Assembly (NCBI GenBank): GCA_030704615.1
Contig: CM060734.1
Location: 26,848,001-26,908,000 of the forward strand
Direction: 5' to 3'
From: Takakia lepidozioides
Lineage: Eukaryota; Streptophyta; Takakiopsida; Takakiales; Takakiaceae
DNA length: 60,000 nucleotides
Of the stretch, positions 36,276 to 47,281 are shown piece after piece; position 1 is the stretch's first letter; each line of letters opens with the position of its first letter. Below the pieces are notes generated by a model. That model was given only the letters and a program-made list of their open reading frames with translations, was not told where the DNA came from and ran no database searches. A program made the position numbers and the translations under genes.

Positions 36276-37043
36276 CTAAGCTTCTGTAATCCCTTGGGTT
36301 ACGTTTATCAAGCGCCTCATGCGGGTGTAAGCCTCCCTCAAACTCTCAGTAGACCTTCGTTGGAACTCTTGCAAGCTCCGCAACTTCTCTGTCCATATCC
36401 CTTGGTAGTTTCTCCTCAACTCCTCGAAGAACTCCACAACTGGGTTAAAGGCAGGCACGTGTGCTGGTGCTGCAGCATGAGCTTGAGTGGATTTCCCAGC
36501 TCCTGTACCACTTGTCCCACTACTAGTGCTTGTAGTTGGAGATGTTTGTGTAGCTGCTGGTGTCACCGCTGCCCTTGTGCCTCTAGTTATGGAGACATAG
36601 TTAGGTGACCAATACTCTCGTCATTCCTCAATCTCCACTGCGTGTCCCCGCCTAAATTCATGGTAATCATCCATGGGCGGCCCCTCAAGGTGCTGGAATA
36701 GCCCCTTCCACGCCATAAAGGGCGTAAACAGTTGTGGATTGCGCATTTGCTGCAAATCACACCAACTGTCAAACTCTTGTATGAAGTCATCAAGCTCGAT
36801 GGTGCCCACAGCTCCAGAGTACCTACGTGGCCCCTTGGTAGCTCCATACATCTCCTCCATCGTGTCCCACAACAATGGCACGGAAATAACTTGCACCCTC
36901 GGCAAGAATCCTCCTGACTCCGAGTCTGAACCTTCCTCAGAAGACACTGAAGGTGAAGGTGGCCTAAACCGCACACCTCGTCTTGTGTACCCACTAGTAC
37001 CGCTGGTGTTCGTACCGGCACTCACCTCAGCAACTGGTGGCAC
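36276..37043 (-). pseudogene. Gag capsid domain (copy 2)
   Basis: Two minus-strand pieces. 36621-37043 starts with MPPVAEVSAGTNTSG and contains TIELDDFIQEFDSWCDLQQM. 36276-36566 contains WTEKLRSLQEFQRRSTESL and EAYTRMRRLINVTQG, a retrotransposon-gag pattern. The ATG at 37041-37043 is the best start candidate for the polyprotein. A TGA at 36621 breaks the frame. Confidence 0.75.
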
Positions 37044-37767
37044 CTCCGTGATGAACGCTCACAACCCAACCGGTTGTCAACTTGTCTCTAATCCCCACTT
37101 TCTACAAGGTAACCGGGTAGAGAACCTGTTGCGGCTACTGGTTCAAGCAGGAATAATAGGTTTCTAATGTAGACCTGTATCTGCACCTGCATCCACCGCA
37201 AGCACTCCTATGGTCTGCTGGTCATCAACCCAGCCTCACCATAAGAGAACAATGATGGTCTGACTGGTCATCACCCCAGCCTCACCATCGACAGCACGCT
37301 CTAGGATTGACCGGTGATCAAATCCGGACCAACCTCCTATGAAAATAAGCGCCCACACAAAACTAACATGACGCACAGTCAAGCATGCATGTGTGGAGGG
37401 GATCCAAGCACAAGGAAATCAAAACAGTAACTCTCCCACATCAAAAACACTCCATAGTGTCGCTCCTGCAAGACACCCCAGCCCAAACCCGGACTGACTC
37501 TTGCCTCCACCTACGGAAAGGTTTTGGCCTACAGAGAGGGTGGAAGACTACAAGGAAGAGAGACTAAAGCAATTCCTATCACAACATGCTCTCATCCCAC
37601 TACCCTATCTCCACACTCTCTTGCTTAAGCAATAGACAAGACCTTTCAAGGATCTCTCAAATAACTCTCTATGATCCCTCAAGATGTCTCTCAAACAATC
37701 TCACTAAGACTCCCAAAGCTTGGACAATGGTACTCCAAACAGTACACCAAGGCCCCAAGAGCCTGCC

Positions 37768-38035
37768 AAATCTCGGCCCTCAAGGACCCCAAATAGTCCT
37801 TCAACAAGTCGCCAAAGACTCCTCAAGCTCGCCAAATATCGGCCTCCAAAGACCCCAAACAGCCCTCCAAACAACCTTCCAAAGGCTCCAAAAACTTGCC
37901 AAATATTGGCCTTCAAAGACCCCAAATGGTCCTCCACGTAGCCTTCAAAGGCTCCAAAAACTTGCCAAAACTTGGCCTTCAAGGACTGCAAATAGGCCTC
38001 CAAATAGTCATCCAAATACCTCTTCAAGAGCTCTT
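37768..38035. repeat. ~66-bp tandem repeat, about four copies
   Basis: Units start GCCAAATATTGGCCTTCAAA and continue GACCCCAAA..CCTCCA..CCTTCAAAGGCTCCAAAAACTT. Four diverged copies begin near 37768, 37833, 37899 and 37965. Confidence 0.85.
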
Positions 38036-38169
38036 CAAAGTGCCTTACAAAAGCTCCTCAGAGTGTCTTCCAAAAGCTCCCCAAAGGACCCCAAAGATCC
38101 CCCAAACAATCCTCCGAAAGGCCCTTGAAAATCCTCCAAAAGCCCTATATTATCTTTATATGTCACTAT

Positions 38170-38280
38170 GTTCCCAGCCTATAGTGACCGTTCCCACATC
38201 TTGGTGATCGTTCCCAGACTACGATGACGGTTCCTAAACTACGGTGACCGTTCCCACACTTTGGTAACTGTTCCCATGAA
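38170..38280. repeat. ~22-bp tandem repeat, five copies
   Basis: Repeats of ACGGTGACCGTTCCCACA with variations. The GGTGACCG core is partly palindromic. Confidence 0.85.
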
Positions 38281-39719
38281 CCTAGGGTTTCATGTGCATC
38301 TCATGCTAGGGTTTGTGCATTTCAAGCTAGGGTTTGGGCTTCCTTGAGCTTCATGCTTGCTCTCCTCAAGCATCCATGACTGCTATGAGATACCAAGGCA
38401 AACTACCTTGATCTTCTTCACCTCAAGCCACAACCAAGCTTGATTCCATCTCACCAAGCAATGCATTTGCCACACAACAAGCTTCACTTCTTTTTGGAGC
38501 TCAAGAATCAAGCTTTTTACCTCATTTGACAAGCAACCAAGTCTTGCACTCATTCATGTGTTCTTCTTTGGCCATCCACACACATGCTTCTATGTGTTGC
38601 TTCTCCAAGCATCAATATATCTCCATCTCATGCAAAGAGGAAGATTCAAGTCCCTTCCCTTGCTAGCTCAAGAGTCGTGTTCTCCTCAAGCTTAAGGTTG
38701 AAACCCCAACTCAAACATGTGCTCTACAAGTGCTTTTCCGTCACCTAAGTGGAAACCAACCCTTTTCCTTTCTTCTTGCTCTCCAAGGCTTCAAAATAGA
38801 AGCCTCAATGGGCTGAAAACATGCTCCACTTAAGCATCACCTCATACACAAAAGAATGACTTGTTCCTTTCACCTTCTAGCTCTCCTCAAGCTTGAAGTT
38901 GGAAGCTGCACTTGGAAAGCATGCTCCACACATGCGCCACTTGCCTGGTCAACCACTTGCTTCACCAAGAGCAATCCAAGAACTCATAGACTAACAAAAG
39001 CACTCCCTTCTAGCGCCTTAGCTTGCTTGTTTGTCAACCAAATGAAACCCCATTTGGCTTCATTTCACCATGGATAAAACAACCACTTCTTAGCTTCTCT
39101 TGAGCTACTCAATGCTCCTCAAGCTATCCTTGTTGTACTCCTTGTTTCTAACCCAAGCATGTGTCGCTTTTTGGCTTCTCTTTCACACCATGAACAACTA
39201 GAGCTTGCTCTTGAAACCCTAGTGTCTATCTTCTTCACATACAAGACGCTTCTCTTGTGATGCAAGAGCTCTTTTCCAAGCTCTCAAACCCTTGGTGCAC
39301 AATAATGCTTCTACAAACCCTCAATGCATTCTTTTCACCATAGAAGCCACTTCCTTGGCAAATGGTTGTCACAACACTTAAGATACAAGAGATGGCGCTC
39401 CTTCTTCTCAAACTTTCAAACCTTTGCTTCCACACACACAAGACTTTCTCCCTGCAATACTTGCAAAGTCTTGTAACTCAAGAGCTCTCTCCTTGAGCTC
39501 TCCACCTCCTTGATGCAATGCAAACACACTCTCCTTTGCAACACCTTGCAAGCCTTGTGAGATACTTGAGCTTTTCCTAGCTCTCTCACTCCTTGGTGTA
39601 CACCAACACAAGTGAAAAACTATCCTTACACTCCACACTCACAAGCATAAGGTGATCTTCTTGTAGTGATAATGGAAGTGAACATAATGGAAAACCCTTC
39701 ACTCATGAATCCACTCAAT

Positions 39720-40031
39720 CACATAAAGTAAGTCAAGCCAAGGGCACCCTTGCTAAGGGAATCCACCCTACAAAGCCCTCACCACACCCCCTCTCAATAC
39801 CTAGAGCTATGGAGGTGAGAGAGGCTCATGGAGGCTCAACTACAAGAAGATGAGCCTCCTCCACACAAGGGGAAAACCTATCCTCATGTCCCAAGTGAGG
39901 CTCGACACCTCACTTGGCATGTGAGACCAAATGAAGTCCCAACACACAAAATATAAATATAAATATCTAAAATGTCCTAGTTAACTAGAAGTAGGTAATT
40001 CTAGATAACCATGACTAAAACCATGACACAC
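39720..40031 (+). repeat. Family X terminal repeat (diverged forward copy)
   Basis: Shares the block order of 11720-11961: AAGTCAAGCCAAG, then GGGAATCCAC, then GGAGGCTCAACT..AAGATGAGCCTC, ending CCATGACA. It is opposite in orientation to the copy at 30651. It marks the right limit of the inserted gypsy/family X block. Immediately after it comes the interior of methyltransferase gene A, which therefore lost its 5' part. Confidence 0.7.
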
Positions 40032-40188
40032 TGTTTCAAAGAGAAATGCGGAGCGGAGTCTCCCGAAGCCATTCCGTGTAAGAGCAGCCTGGGGCAACAC
40101 ATGCATCCAAACAAATCGTTGTCAGGTAACTGGAAACTCGAAGACTCCGATTTGTTTTAATGGTACTCTTCAAAAAATACTAGACGAG

Positions 40189-40490
40189 GCCAGTTTCGCA
40201 TGCGAAACTGGCACAAAACCATATGACCTCACGTCCTTGTTAATGGAGAAGTTCAATTTTGTATGCGAAACTGGCGTTCACTTTCTTTTGTTTTGGTAGA
40301 ATGTTGGAAAAGGCCCCGTTTTCGCATGCAAAATTGGGAAAAACCTTTTACTGCACAATTGATTTGAGATGTTTTCATATTTTTCATAGATTGCTAGAGG
40401 AGGCCAGTTTTGCATGCGAAACTGGGTTGATCCGCATAGGATTTCGTTCAAAATTTTGGATGTCGTTTATTGAATCATTTCGCATGCGAA
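40189..40490. repeat. TTCGCATGCGAA palindrome cluster (gene A 5' intron)
   Basis: Five copies of a palindrome centred on GCATGC. 40189-40212 is a perfect 24-bp palindrome with half-site GCCAGTTTCGCA. Related copies lie near 40252-40276, 40315-40338 and 40402-40426, and 40479-40490 is the 12-bp core. All lie just upstream of the first coding exon visible in gene A. A related TTCGCTAGCGAA is at 41729-41740 in a later intron, and GTTTCGCTGGCGAAAC is at 54172-54187. Confidence 0.85.
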
Positions 40491-40521
40491 TGAAGCAGAA
40501 ATGCTAATTTTTAATTGGTAG

Positions 40522-42549
40522 GTGGTATAATTGGGCAATGCATCCGGAGAAAATGGTGGGTCTCACCCAAGGAAGATATATCGATGTTCATTTTTTTTCA
40601 AATTGGTGCATTCAAGGATGACGAGCTGGCACTGTGCCCGTGGTGGATAGACTTGCCCAAAGGAACTGTCCCGCCTTCCGAAAAAGCCACGTATGCAGAA
40701 ATGATGACGAAGGGGAAGGCCATGAAAAACAAACCTATCAACCTATCCGATGCTGAGGAGAAGAACAAAGAGAGAGAGGATGCAGAGGAGGAGGCAAGGA
40801 AAGTGGGTGAGTTAAAACTTAAAAGGTGAGGCTGATAAGGTTAACCCCGGTCGGAAGAGAAGGGGTGGTCGACCTTCCAAGAATGTCCCCCCCGAGAATG
40901 TAGGGGATAGTGCGGAGGTTGGAGGCCAGAAGAAGAGGAAGCGGAAAGCCACTAAAACCCCTAAAAAAAAGTCTTCCCACGAGGATTCGGCTGACACCTC
41001 TCCTCCACGCAGGAACCCCCCGAAAAAACGTATAAAAGAATTGGTTCCTAGGACCCTTCCCTGCTACGAGGCCAAACCCATTGAGGACGTTTTGCCCAAA
41101 ATTCAGGTAGAAGTTGCATTGATGGATTACGTGCAGATGGTCCAAGACAGAGTGGAATAGAAGACGGCCGATCCAGCTGCCCCTATACCTCCAAACTTCC
41201 AGAAGTTGGACGACTTTATGAAAAAGGTTTGGGACGGTAGGAAGATATTGCGGAGAGGGCAGGGTGTCATGGGTGCTGCAGACCTTGTTCTAGTGGACAT
41301 TAGAGACGGACTTTCAGTCCCCCAGTGTGGTCCGATTTGCCCTTTGTGGAACAAACGCCAAACTATTACGAATGCAATGATGCTGGCCAAGCACGTTCTT
41401 CAAGATGATGGTTGTCTTGTAGTCTTTATGCGCGATGGGGTTGATATTGTGGGGGAGGTTCTCAAGTCCACAATATCCACGCCGAAGGGCGGAACCATGT
41501 TCTTGAGGGTTGTGCGACATTGGAAAGTGATCAACACGCAACCTCTGACAATTCCATCCAAGAATAAAGTTGTTCCCGAGGACATGGGCGGCATGGTAAG
41601 CATCTCGCAAACCCTTCTCTTGATTACGTTGCACCTAACCTTGACAGATTTATTCCATTCTCATTTCTCCCCAAACGTTGCATGCCATGGGTGATTAGTG
41701 TATATATGAATGGGTATGATGATGTAGTTTCGCTAGCGAATCGTGTTTAGCAGGTCCCCAGAGTCCTACTACAAATTTTAGTTCTTGTTTTGGTCATTCA
41801 AGGGAGACCTTGGATTTCTTCTTACCAGCTGCAATCGATTCTCCTTAGACTATATCACCTATAGTTCGGTTTGGTTTGTAGTCACGTTGTTTGGTTTTGT
41901 TTGACAATTCATCTTGTTTCCTATTTCCTGAGTGTTCTTCTATTTTCTGTGCAAGGTCTCGTCTTTTCTGCATTTGTCCTAGTAAAGTTTAAGTCGGGAT
42001 TCAAATTGTCGGAGAGAGGATCCCTGGTGGAGTCTGTGTATGACCCCGTAACCTTCTTTCCAATCATGTTCCCACCCAAGTACTGAAGTGTAAGGGAAGC
42101 TCTTCTATCTACTGGCGTGGTTCCAAGGAGAAGAGCCCTAATTTCATTCAAGCTATTTTGGAGACCTGCTCTCCTTTGGGTGGTTGTGTTATTGAACTGA
42201 TGGCAGGAACAGGTTAGTTTGTGTGAGTGTTCACAATTTGAATGTCATGGACGTCCTTTAATTGTAATGGTGTGTTGTTTAACGTTGGTTTAATCTTTTT
42301 GTAGGTGCGTCGATGACGGCGACGAAGATCTCAAGTCGGAGTTTGTTGGCTTTGGAGTCAGAGGCGGAGTTGGTCTCAAGAATGTTGGGGGGTCTAGCTT
42401 TTAATAACTGGCTCCTCAGACTCTATGAAAGTCAATTGTCTGGATTGCAGAGTCTTGGTTACATTTCTGAATTCATGGGCCCTGAAAATGCGAAAGGGGT
42501 TGAAGATGATGCTCCTTCTCCCAAACCTGCCAATGACGCAATGTCGTGA
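40522..42549 (+). pseudogene. Gene A: beta-class DNA methyltransferase-like paralogue, 5'-truncated
   Basis: Paralogue of gene B at 47282-52607. The first exon (from 40522, after an AG) encodes CIRRKWWVSPKE-type sequence aligned with B, shifted at an eight-T run (40591-40598). Next comes an acidic/basic linker with AT-hook-like RRGGRPSKN and an NLS-like KKRKRKATKTPKKK, then the methyltransferase half. That half has LVLVDIRDG where the catalytic DPPY/SPPY box would lie, DDGCLVVFMRDG (motif V-like), then WRGSKEKSPNFIQAILE and CVIELMAGTG joined across an intron (42213-42304) to ASMTATKISSRSLLALESE. That is the motif X to motif I order of beta-class enzymes. Stops and frameshifts (TAG at 41158, break near 42085) and loss of the ParB-like exons make it a pseudogene. 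Confidence 0.75.
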
Positions 42550-43100
42550 GCCTTGCGTGTGAGCGTGCTCCCACGCCGATGTGGCGTGAGCGTGATGTCA
42601 TCAGGCTGATATGGCAACAAATACTGACGTGGCACTGCGTCGTCATCTGCCCACGTCAGCATGAATATGCGGCGCCTATAACCGAGGATGGTCCTATGAC
42701 TGTGGGAATAATGTTGGGAATCCTTGGCTGAATACAATCAAGACTACCATCAGGCCTACAACTGTAGCATCCTACATTGTGCAATTACAATTGTTTGTTT
42801 CACTTTTACAATTACAAGGACGAGAAAATATCCTCACAAAGTGTGCGCCATGGAGGCTGGCACGGGAAGACCTTGCTATAATGGAGGGATAAGGGATGCC
42901 ATATCATTGCACCGCCGACGATGTTGCAAATGAATTGATTTGAATTGAATTTCCATTACAATGTTGCAAATTACACATTTCATAGCATGGTCGTCCACAT
43001 ACCACATTGCATACTCACAGTCCATAAAAAACACATTTCAGATTGCAGAGTCCAGATTGCACATTCACCACATTCCAGATAGACGAAGTAATAGTTGATG
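42550..43100. other. Intergenic region with GGCGTGAGC terminal-type repeats
   Basis: No gene. Directly after gene A the sequence is rich in GTGAGC, GTGGCGTGAGC (42581-42591) and GACGTGGC. The same 11-mer occurs inverted at 52838-52848, beyond gene B. This is the likely left end of the transposase-methyltransferase unit. Confidence 0.5.
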
Positions 43101-46100
43101 TTACCTATGTGTTGTATCCCGCTGCAATAGAGTATCGACCTCGTTGAAACTCAGAGTGGCCTGGTGAACGAAGTTGTCACGTTTGGGATCGCAAACCATC
43201 CTCTTCAAAAATATGAAATACAAATGTTTGCAGGGTATGAATTTTCCTCTCTTGCCCAAACTGGTTGATAGTATATTCACAAAATCGGGACATGTGCAAT
43301 TGGGAAAATTGGAAACCGTGATGTCGTAGGCCCTGTCATGAACAACAGATGTCGAAGTGATCATTATGTACACCCGACCATATCCTGGATCGGGCACTTC
43401 CGTGGTGCTTGCAACACGAGCTTGGAGCATTCTTGCGGACTCTACTTTGCCGAAGTGTTCAGCGGTTGGAGGGAAACGCCGAACCAGCTTTCCATCTCGT
43501 TTGGTTGGCCACAAGTGAGGATTTTCCGGAGGGACCCGAGAGGACGTAGAACTAGAAGCACATGCATGCAGTTGGGGTTGTCTCGCAAGGGAAAAGTCTG
43601 CCTCCTCTAGCATTGCAATCTCCTGACTTGTGAGATGTGTTCCCACCTTGACGGGCCAAACGGTTGGAGGAGCTGGCTTCATCACCACGGAAGGTCGCAC
43701 AGTTCCATGCACGCATCTACCACAATCATCTGCGCAGAATCAGAACTTGTGGTTCTTGGCTTCTGGTTGGCCATATGGACGCATCAAACCCGTGAAAGTC
43801 GGAGCAGGAGTCCGGGCACCGCCTCTGGATATAGATGAAGTGCACTTTTCAAAATTAGTTGCCTTGATTGCTGTACATTTCACACGAGACCCTGCACTTG
43901 TGCGTTCTATGTGTCAAACGTGGTCGGGGCATGCGGACTCCAGCACATCAAGGGGGTAGTTTCTCTCCTGCACCATTTCAGTGGTACTGTTTGATGCTGG
44001 AGCTTGCCGTCGTGTCAGAGGTTCCTTTAGAATGGAGGTTCCGGACATGGATATGTCATGCAGGAGAACACGAGGCTTCGAGAAGTTATCACGGTCTGCC
44101 CTGTGCGAATCGGAATCCGAACCAGGTGGGGTGTTCAATTTCCTCTTACAGGAGCCGAATCTCTCCTCCCCTTCACGATGTGGAACTCTAGAAACAAGTG
44201 GCGTTCCCTGGGCATACATGCTTACCGCCCGTGCTATCTTGCTTGGATCCCCAGATCTGCTTGCAACACGCAACATCAACTCCAGTTTGTCCGGACCCTT
44301 GCCACCAACCCCACCTCGCAAGAAATCACGGTATCTGGTTTGTTGTTGCAAGGCACGTATCAGATCATCTGTTGATGCCACATACAAATCCCGACCTTGT
44401 TTCCGAGACTGTTGCAACCATGCGCTGTGCACAGTCTCTACCAAATTGCAAGATGGCATGTCCGCCATTTCCTCAATGGACATGTTCTGTGGAAAACCAC
44501 ACTTCAGAACAGTGCACATGAAACAATATAAAGAAAGCAAGGAGAGCAAAATTTGGAAAGTAAAGGTATGAATAAAACAAGCAATAAAAGCTGCGCACCA
44601 CTGTCATGACTGCTCCCCACTGTCTGTACCGGAAGTGCCAAAACGCCAGCCAATCTTCCAATGCTCTCACACTCTCAAGCGATGCAGCTCCAGAAGAGAA
44701 CCACCAGGCACGAATTGTCTAGAACAAAGTGTCCGCCTCCTTCATTGTTCTAGCATCTTTGTACTCTTTGCACAATTTACGGTGCTGTGTCTGCATCTCT
44801 GGTTTGATGTCCGACTTTGTATGTTTCTCCAGAGATTGTGTCCAATGGAATAGACATGTACGCTCTCTTCCCGGCATTGGCACTTTTGGGTCGCCTGATC
44901 CGAAGACAATTCGAACAACATTGAAATTCGCCTGAGCACTATCTGCCATGAAACCAGCGAAATTTGGAGATGGCACCCCATGGCAGCCCATAACACGTAT
45001 CAGGGAATTCCACATGAGCTTTTGGGATTCCATATCCTCGGATTGCATGTTACAAACTGCAATTGTCATAACTCGTGAGTCGTTGGTACACTGGATCGTA
45101 CACATGACAAGCCATTGTCGTCCAATCTTTCACTCGTTTCACATGATCAAACATAAGAAAACAATTCTGCAGGTCCCCAGTCTTCTGCATCCGCTTCACA
45201 AGGCTAACCCCACTGCCCTCCCCAGCAGTCGACATTTTGAAAAGAAATACTTTGATGGCACCTTGACCTGGAAAAACATTGTCCTGGATGTAGTCATACT
45301 TGCTCTGTCGTTTCAATTCCAAAATGTTGTCTATGTAGCCTCTGATCCCAGAGCCCATTCTCAATGCATTGATCTGATGCCGAATGTTAGGTGAACTCAA
45401 AGTGGAGAAATGATCCATGCCAATGTCCAATGCTGGACCGTCAAGTTTAGTCCCCACAGAATCCCCTTCACTCAAAATATGGCTTTCCAAGAAGGACTTG
45501 TTTGCGCCAAGAGCAATTGCAGATGTTGTTGTGGATGGGTTTCTCTCGTACTCTTGTTTAATCAACCTCGAAACTGTCTCAACACTCTCCCTGTAATCCC
45601 CCTTCGAGACAGGATGGTTATGGAAACCGAAATGCACACAAGCTCTTGTCATTGTTTTCAAACGGTGGACAACATAGTACATTCTTGCTCCACACAGCGC
45701 CAGGCAAGATGGTACATGTTTGCAGAATTTGCAAACGAAAGTGTTTGCCGGTGGGGGAGCAGCTCCAGGCTTAAATGGATTTTCCGCGAGACCCTCCCAC
45801 TCGCTTTGATTATGAACCCCAGACACCTAAGGTGTCCATTGCAAACTGTTCTCCTGAAAACAAGCTTGTCTTCATTTTGAATATTGGATGTTTTTGTTCT
45901 GCACCATGGGTGCCCGTCGTGTTTCTTGTCCATTCCGTGCATCATGCTTGTTATACCTCCAACTCGCGGAAGAGGAGGCAGCTCGAATAGGATATCCCCA
46001 TCAAAAGTCTCTGGTAGGAACTTCACTGGCACCTGCTTCAAAGATTCCCAATCAATTCCCCGCAACTCACTTTTGAAACCTGCCATTCCTCCCATTGCCC

Positions 46101-46587
46101 GTAGTTTTGGAATGACACTACAAATCTCTTCTTCATCCGCTTCCAAAACTATAGTAGAAAGGACTGGAGTTGGAATTTCACTTATGTCATCATCGGATGA
46201 ATCCGAAAGCTTAACGATTGGAGTGGAGGATGTCTGTTCTTTTTTCACCACCACCTCCTTTTTGTCTTCAACGACTGAAGCAGCAGTCCCGGGCATCGCA
46301 TATGATCCAAGGGACTTTCGCCGAGGCTCTCCAAGTACTCTGTATCTACTAGGGCGTACTCTCCACTGGCTGACATGAGCCGTCTCATCACGGTTTTGGA
46401 AAGAGTATTTCAACAACTTCCCGTCCAAATCGTACACCTCTTTCTCCAAGAAGATGGAGCCATTAAGAAGCTCAAACCGGGTAGCCAAGACATGTTCCAG
46501 AACAATTGCGAATCCATTGTCAAGGGCTTCTTTGGAGAAAGGCACTGGTTTGTCGTCAGAAAAGAACTCTGCTTCGGAGGAAGCCAT
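43101..46587 (-). CDS. MULE-like transposase with zinc finger, DDE core and SWIM domain (damaged)
   Basis: A multi-exon minus-strand gene of a Mutator-like transposase type. The start ATG at 46587 (MASSEAEFFSDDKPVPFSKE) is the best visible. A WRKY/FLYWCH-like finger shows CKFC, then ARMYYVV, then ACVHFGFHNHP (about 45600-45740). The DDE region has HVYDPVYQ, AGFMADSAQANFN with the second aspartate, and RTCLFHWTQS with the CxxH feature (about 44850-45120). A middle exon (about 43914-44490) has EEMADMPSCNLVETVHSAWL. The C-terminal SWIM zinc finger has CTCPDF..PCKHLYFI (CxC..CxH, about 43180-43300). Frame changes near 45830 and 45085 and stops at 44719 and 43914 suggest an old copy, though some could be introns or sequence errors. 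It would cut and move the element DNA. It is divergent from gene B. Confidence 0.75.
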
Positions 46588-47281
46588 ATTACGTCCTCGA
46601 GCGGGGGGTTCTCTTTCCTGAGCTGCTCCTTTGCGAAATCAGATGATTTAGCTTTGCACCACACTGGGTGCACATGAAATGAGGCGGAAGCACCCGTTCC
46701 ATGAAGATTGTGCATATTATGATATTCCATATAATCACCTGTGAAGTTACGCGGGACGGTTCCTGACAATCCGCCGTCAAATTAACGTATGTGACCTGCA
46801 GTCTGCATTGTCTTCTGAGCAATGCCGACAGATGATCCATCAATTTCTGGGGGTCGCCCCAAAACAATAAAAACCCGCCAACTTCCTTGAAGACAGCCAG
46901 AGGATCCGATGCAGGGATGATGACAAGATAATTGAAGTACTTAGGCCATGACTAGATTCGCTATGTTTGATCATGTTGATGCTTTCAAGATTATGCATGA
47001 AATGGCCCAGAACTCTCCACGTACGCATATTCCGTGAAATCCTAGGTAGGCCTCATGCTAACTACTTTTGAGAATCCTCATCCATGACGATGTACCGTGA
47101 TATTAATGAAGCCGTCACAAAAAAGACACATGTCCATTTTATGTTTGCACACGCGAACAACCCAAAACAACTGCGTAAAGGAACAGCTGTTCCAATTAGG
47201 TTACGCCATTTCCACTAAAAACGTACATTCACGTATCGGACACACAAGAGGGAATCCGACGGTTCCAGGGACACTCCCAAA
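46588..47281. promoter_or_regulatory. Divergent intergenic region between transposase and gene B
   Basis: About 690 bases separate the two start codons, which point away from each other, so both promoters must lie here. Upstream exons of the transposase may also lie inside: minus-strand ORFs at 46410-46769 contain ASASFHVHPVWCKAKSSDF. No clear TATA box or terminal inverted repeat is seen. Confidence 0.4.

Larger units (their letters stand above)
31991..37043 (-). mobile_element. Ty3/gypsy retroelement copy 2 with a DNMT domain, 3'-truncated
   Basis: Read on the minus strand the order is gag capsid, CCHC knuckle, aspartic protease, cytosine-C5 methyltransferase, linker, reverse transcriptase. 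The RT and linker are close in sequence to copy 1 (both have KDLGxLKGQEI, FRRPYRYSDMERSLIQ and the WRFLPFGLKN block), so the two copies belong to one family. The copy breaks off inside RT (after PEKCKFFH) at about 31995 and lacks RNase H, integrase and PHD finger. Numerous stops and frameshifts mean it is dead, although its RT still has YIDD. Confidence 0.88.
37044..39719. other. Non-coding leader/terminal-repeat sequence of gypsy copy 2
   Basis: No gene supported. It contains two local tandem repeats (listed separately), three AGGGTTT segments near 38283-38335, and from 38350 onward CTT/CAAG-rich repetitive sequence with GCATGCTCCACACATGC. That last part resembles, inverted, the stretch 31240-31990. 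It is probably the leader and the inner part of the long terminal sequence ending at 40031. Confidence 0.5.

Noticed and set aside
38283-38335. Three AGGGTTT motifs resembling plant telomere repeats
   Set aside because: They are spaced and isolated rather than tandem, inside repetitive leader sequence.
43630-46378. Plus-strand frames of 100-196 codons over the transposase gene
   Set aside because: They overlap the minus-strand transposase exons with SWIM and DDE motifs and show no motifs of their own.
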